Below, piece by piece: positions 63,929-64,000 of a DNA stretch of 64,000 nt; position 1 is the stretch's first letter; the number at the start of each line of letters is the position of its first letter. The notes under the pieces were generated by a model. It was not told where the DNA came from, ran no database searches, and worked only from the letters and a program-made list of their open reading frames with translations. The position numbers and the translations under genes are program-made. The stretch is from Prorocentrum cordatum (lineage: Eukaryota > Sar > Dinophyceae > Prorocentrales > Prorocentraceae), in assembly GCA_963575745.1 (NCBI GenBank), contig CAUYUJ010015515.1, positions 106,393-170,392 on the forward strand. The letters run 5' to 3'.

Positions 63929-64000
<72 letters not shown>
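63820..64000. repeat. (CCA)n, (GAC)n and (TAG)n tracts, cut by the window end
   Basis: CACCACCACC and TACTACTAC to about 63880, GAC at 63880-63897, a short mix, then pure TAG/AGT from 63928 to the last base. The repeat continues beyond the window. Confidence 0.95.

Overview
The window is a piece of a dinoflagellate nuclear genome. The deciding evidence is an exact copy of the dinoflagellate spliced leader (trans-spliced onto the 5' end of nuclear mRNAs in this group) at 47722-47743, placed 86 bases upstream of an intronless gene, plus three decayed copies upstream of other genes. GC-rich DNA, sparse coding sequence, Ty1/copia and LINE pseudogenes and very long triplet repeats agree with this. 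Prorocentrum is a possible genus, but I cannot show it. One 100-base assembly gap lies at 26551-26650.

Most of the window is repeat. Recognisable families are: R1, a modular repeat (head, 83-bp tandem array, two tail modules) that runs into TCC repeats (20-1013, 8712-8930, 10400-11320, 33418-34107); R200 (3210, 6750, 21040); the E repeat (5189, 17950, 18230, 20495, 46915, 57500, 61160); a GGCCGTCTTGG minisatellite (9150-10240, 40380-40535, 41690-42130, 47560-47720, 48868-52450); P repeats with 90-bp or 77-bp arrays (16826-17830, 42619-44136, 44308-46925); the S repeat in two opposite copies (28440-29240, 61858-62340); several hairpin or foldback elements; and triplet microsatellites throughout.

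Few genes can be supported. They are the last exon of an MmgE/PrpD-like protein (5685-6152), a coiled-coil hypothetical gene behind a decayed leader (13212-14387), a single-pass membrane protein (18565-19632), a secreted protein with four eight-cysteine repeats behind a series of decayed leaders (40589-41566), a CCCH zinc-finger retrogene with exact leader, A-rich tail and direct repeats (47829-48758), and a Cys/His-rich hypothetical protein (53923-54660). Weaker candidates lie at 26249, 35820 and 36732.

Three retroelement pseudogenes are clear: a LINE-type reverse transcriptase on the plus strand (23868-25985), a LINE with reverse transcriptase, zinc site and RNase H on the minus strand (29950-32530), and a copia-type element on the minus strand (about 55264-61072) with gag, zinc knuckle, protease, integrase, reverse transcriptase and RNase H in order and candidate LTR remnants at both ends. 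It carries an in-frame ATC repeat and two nested repeat insertions.

The genes do not form operons or a pathway. What links them is mechanism: several look like mRNAs copied back into the genome, and they sit in a landscape of retroelements, foldback elements and modular repeats that often begin or end at triplet microsatellites.
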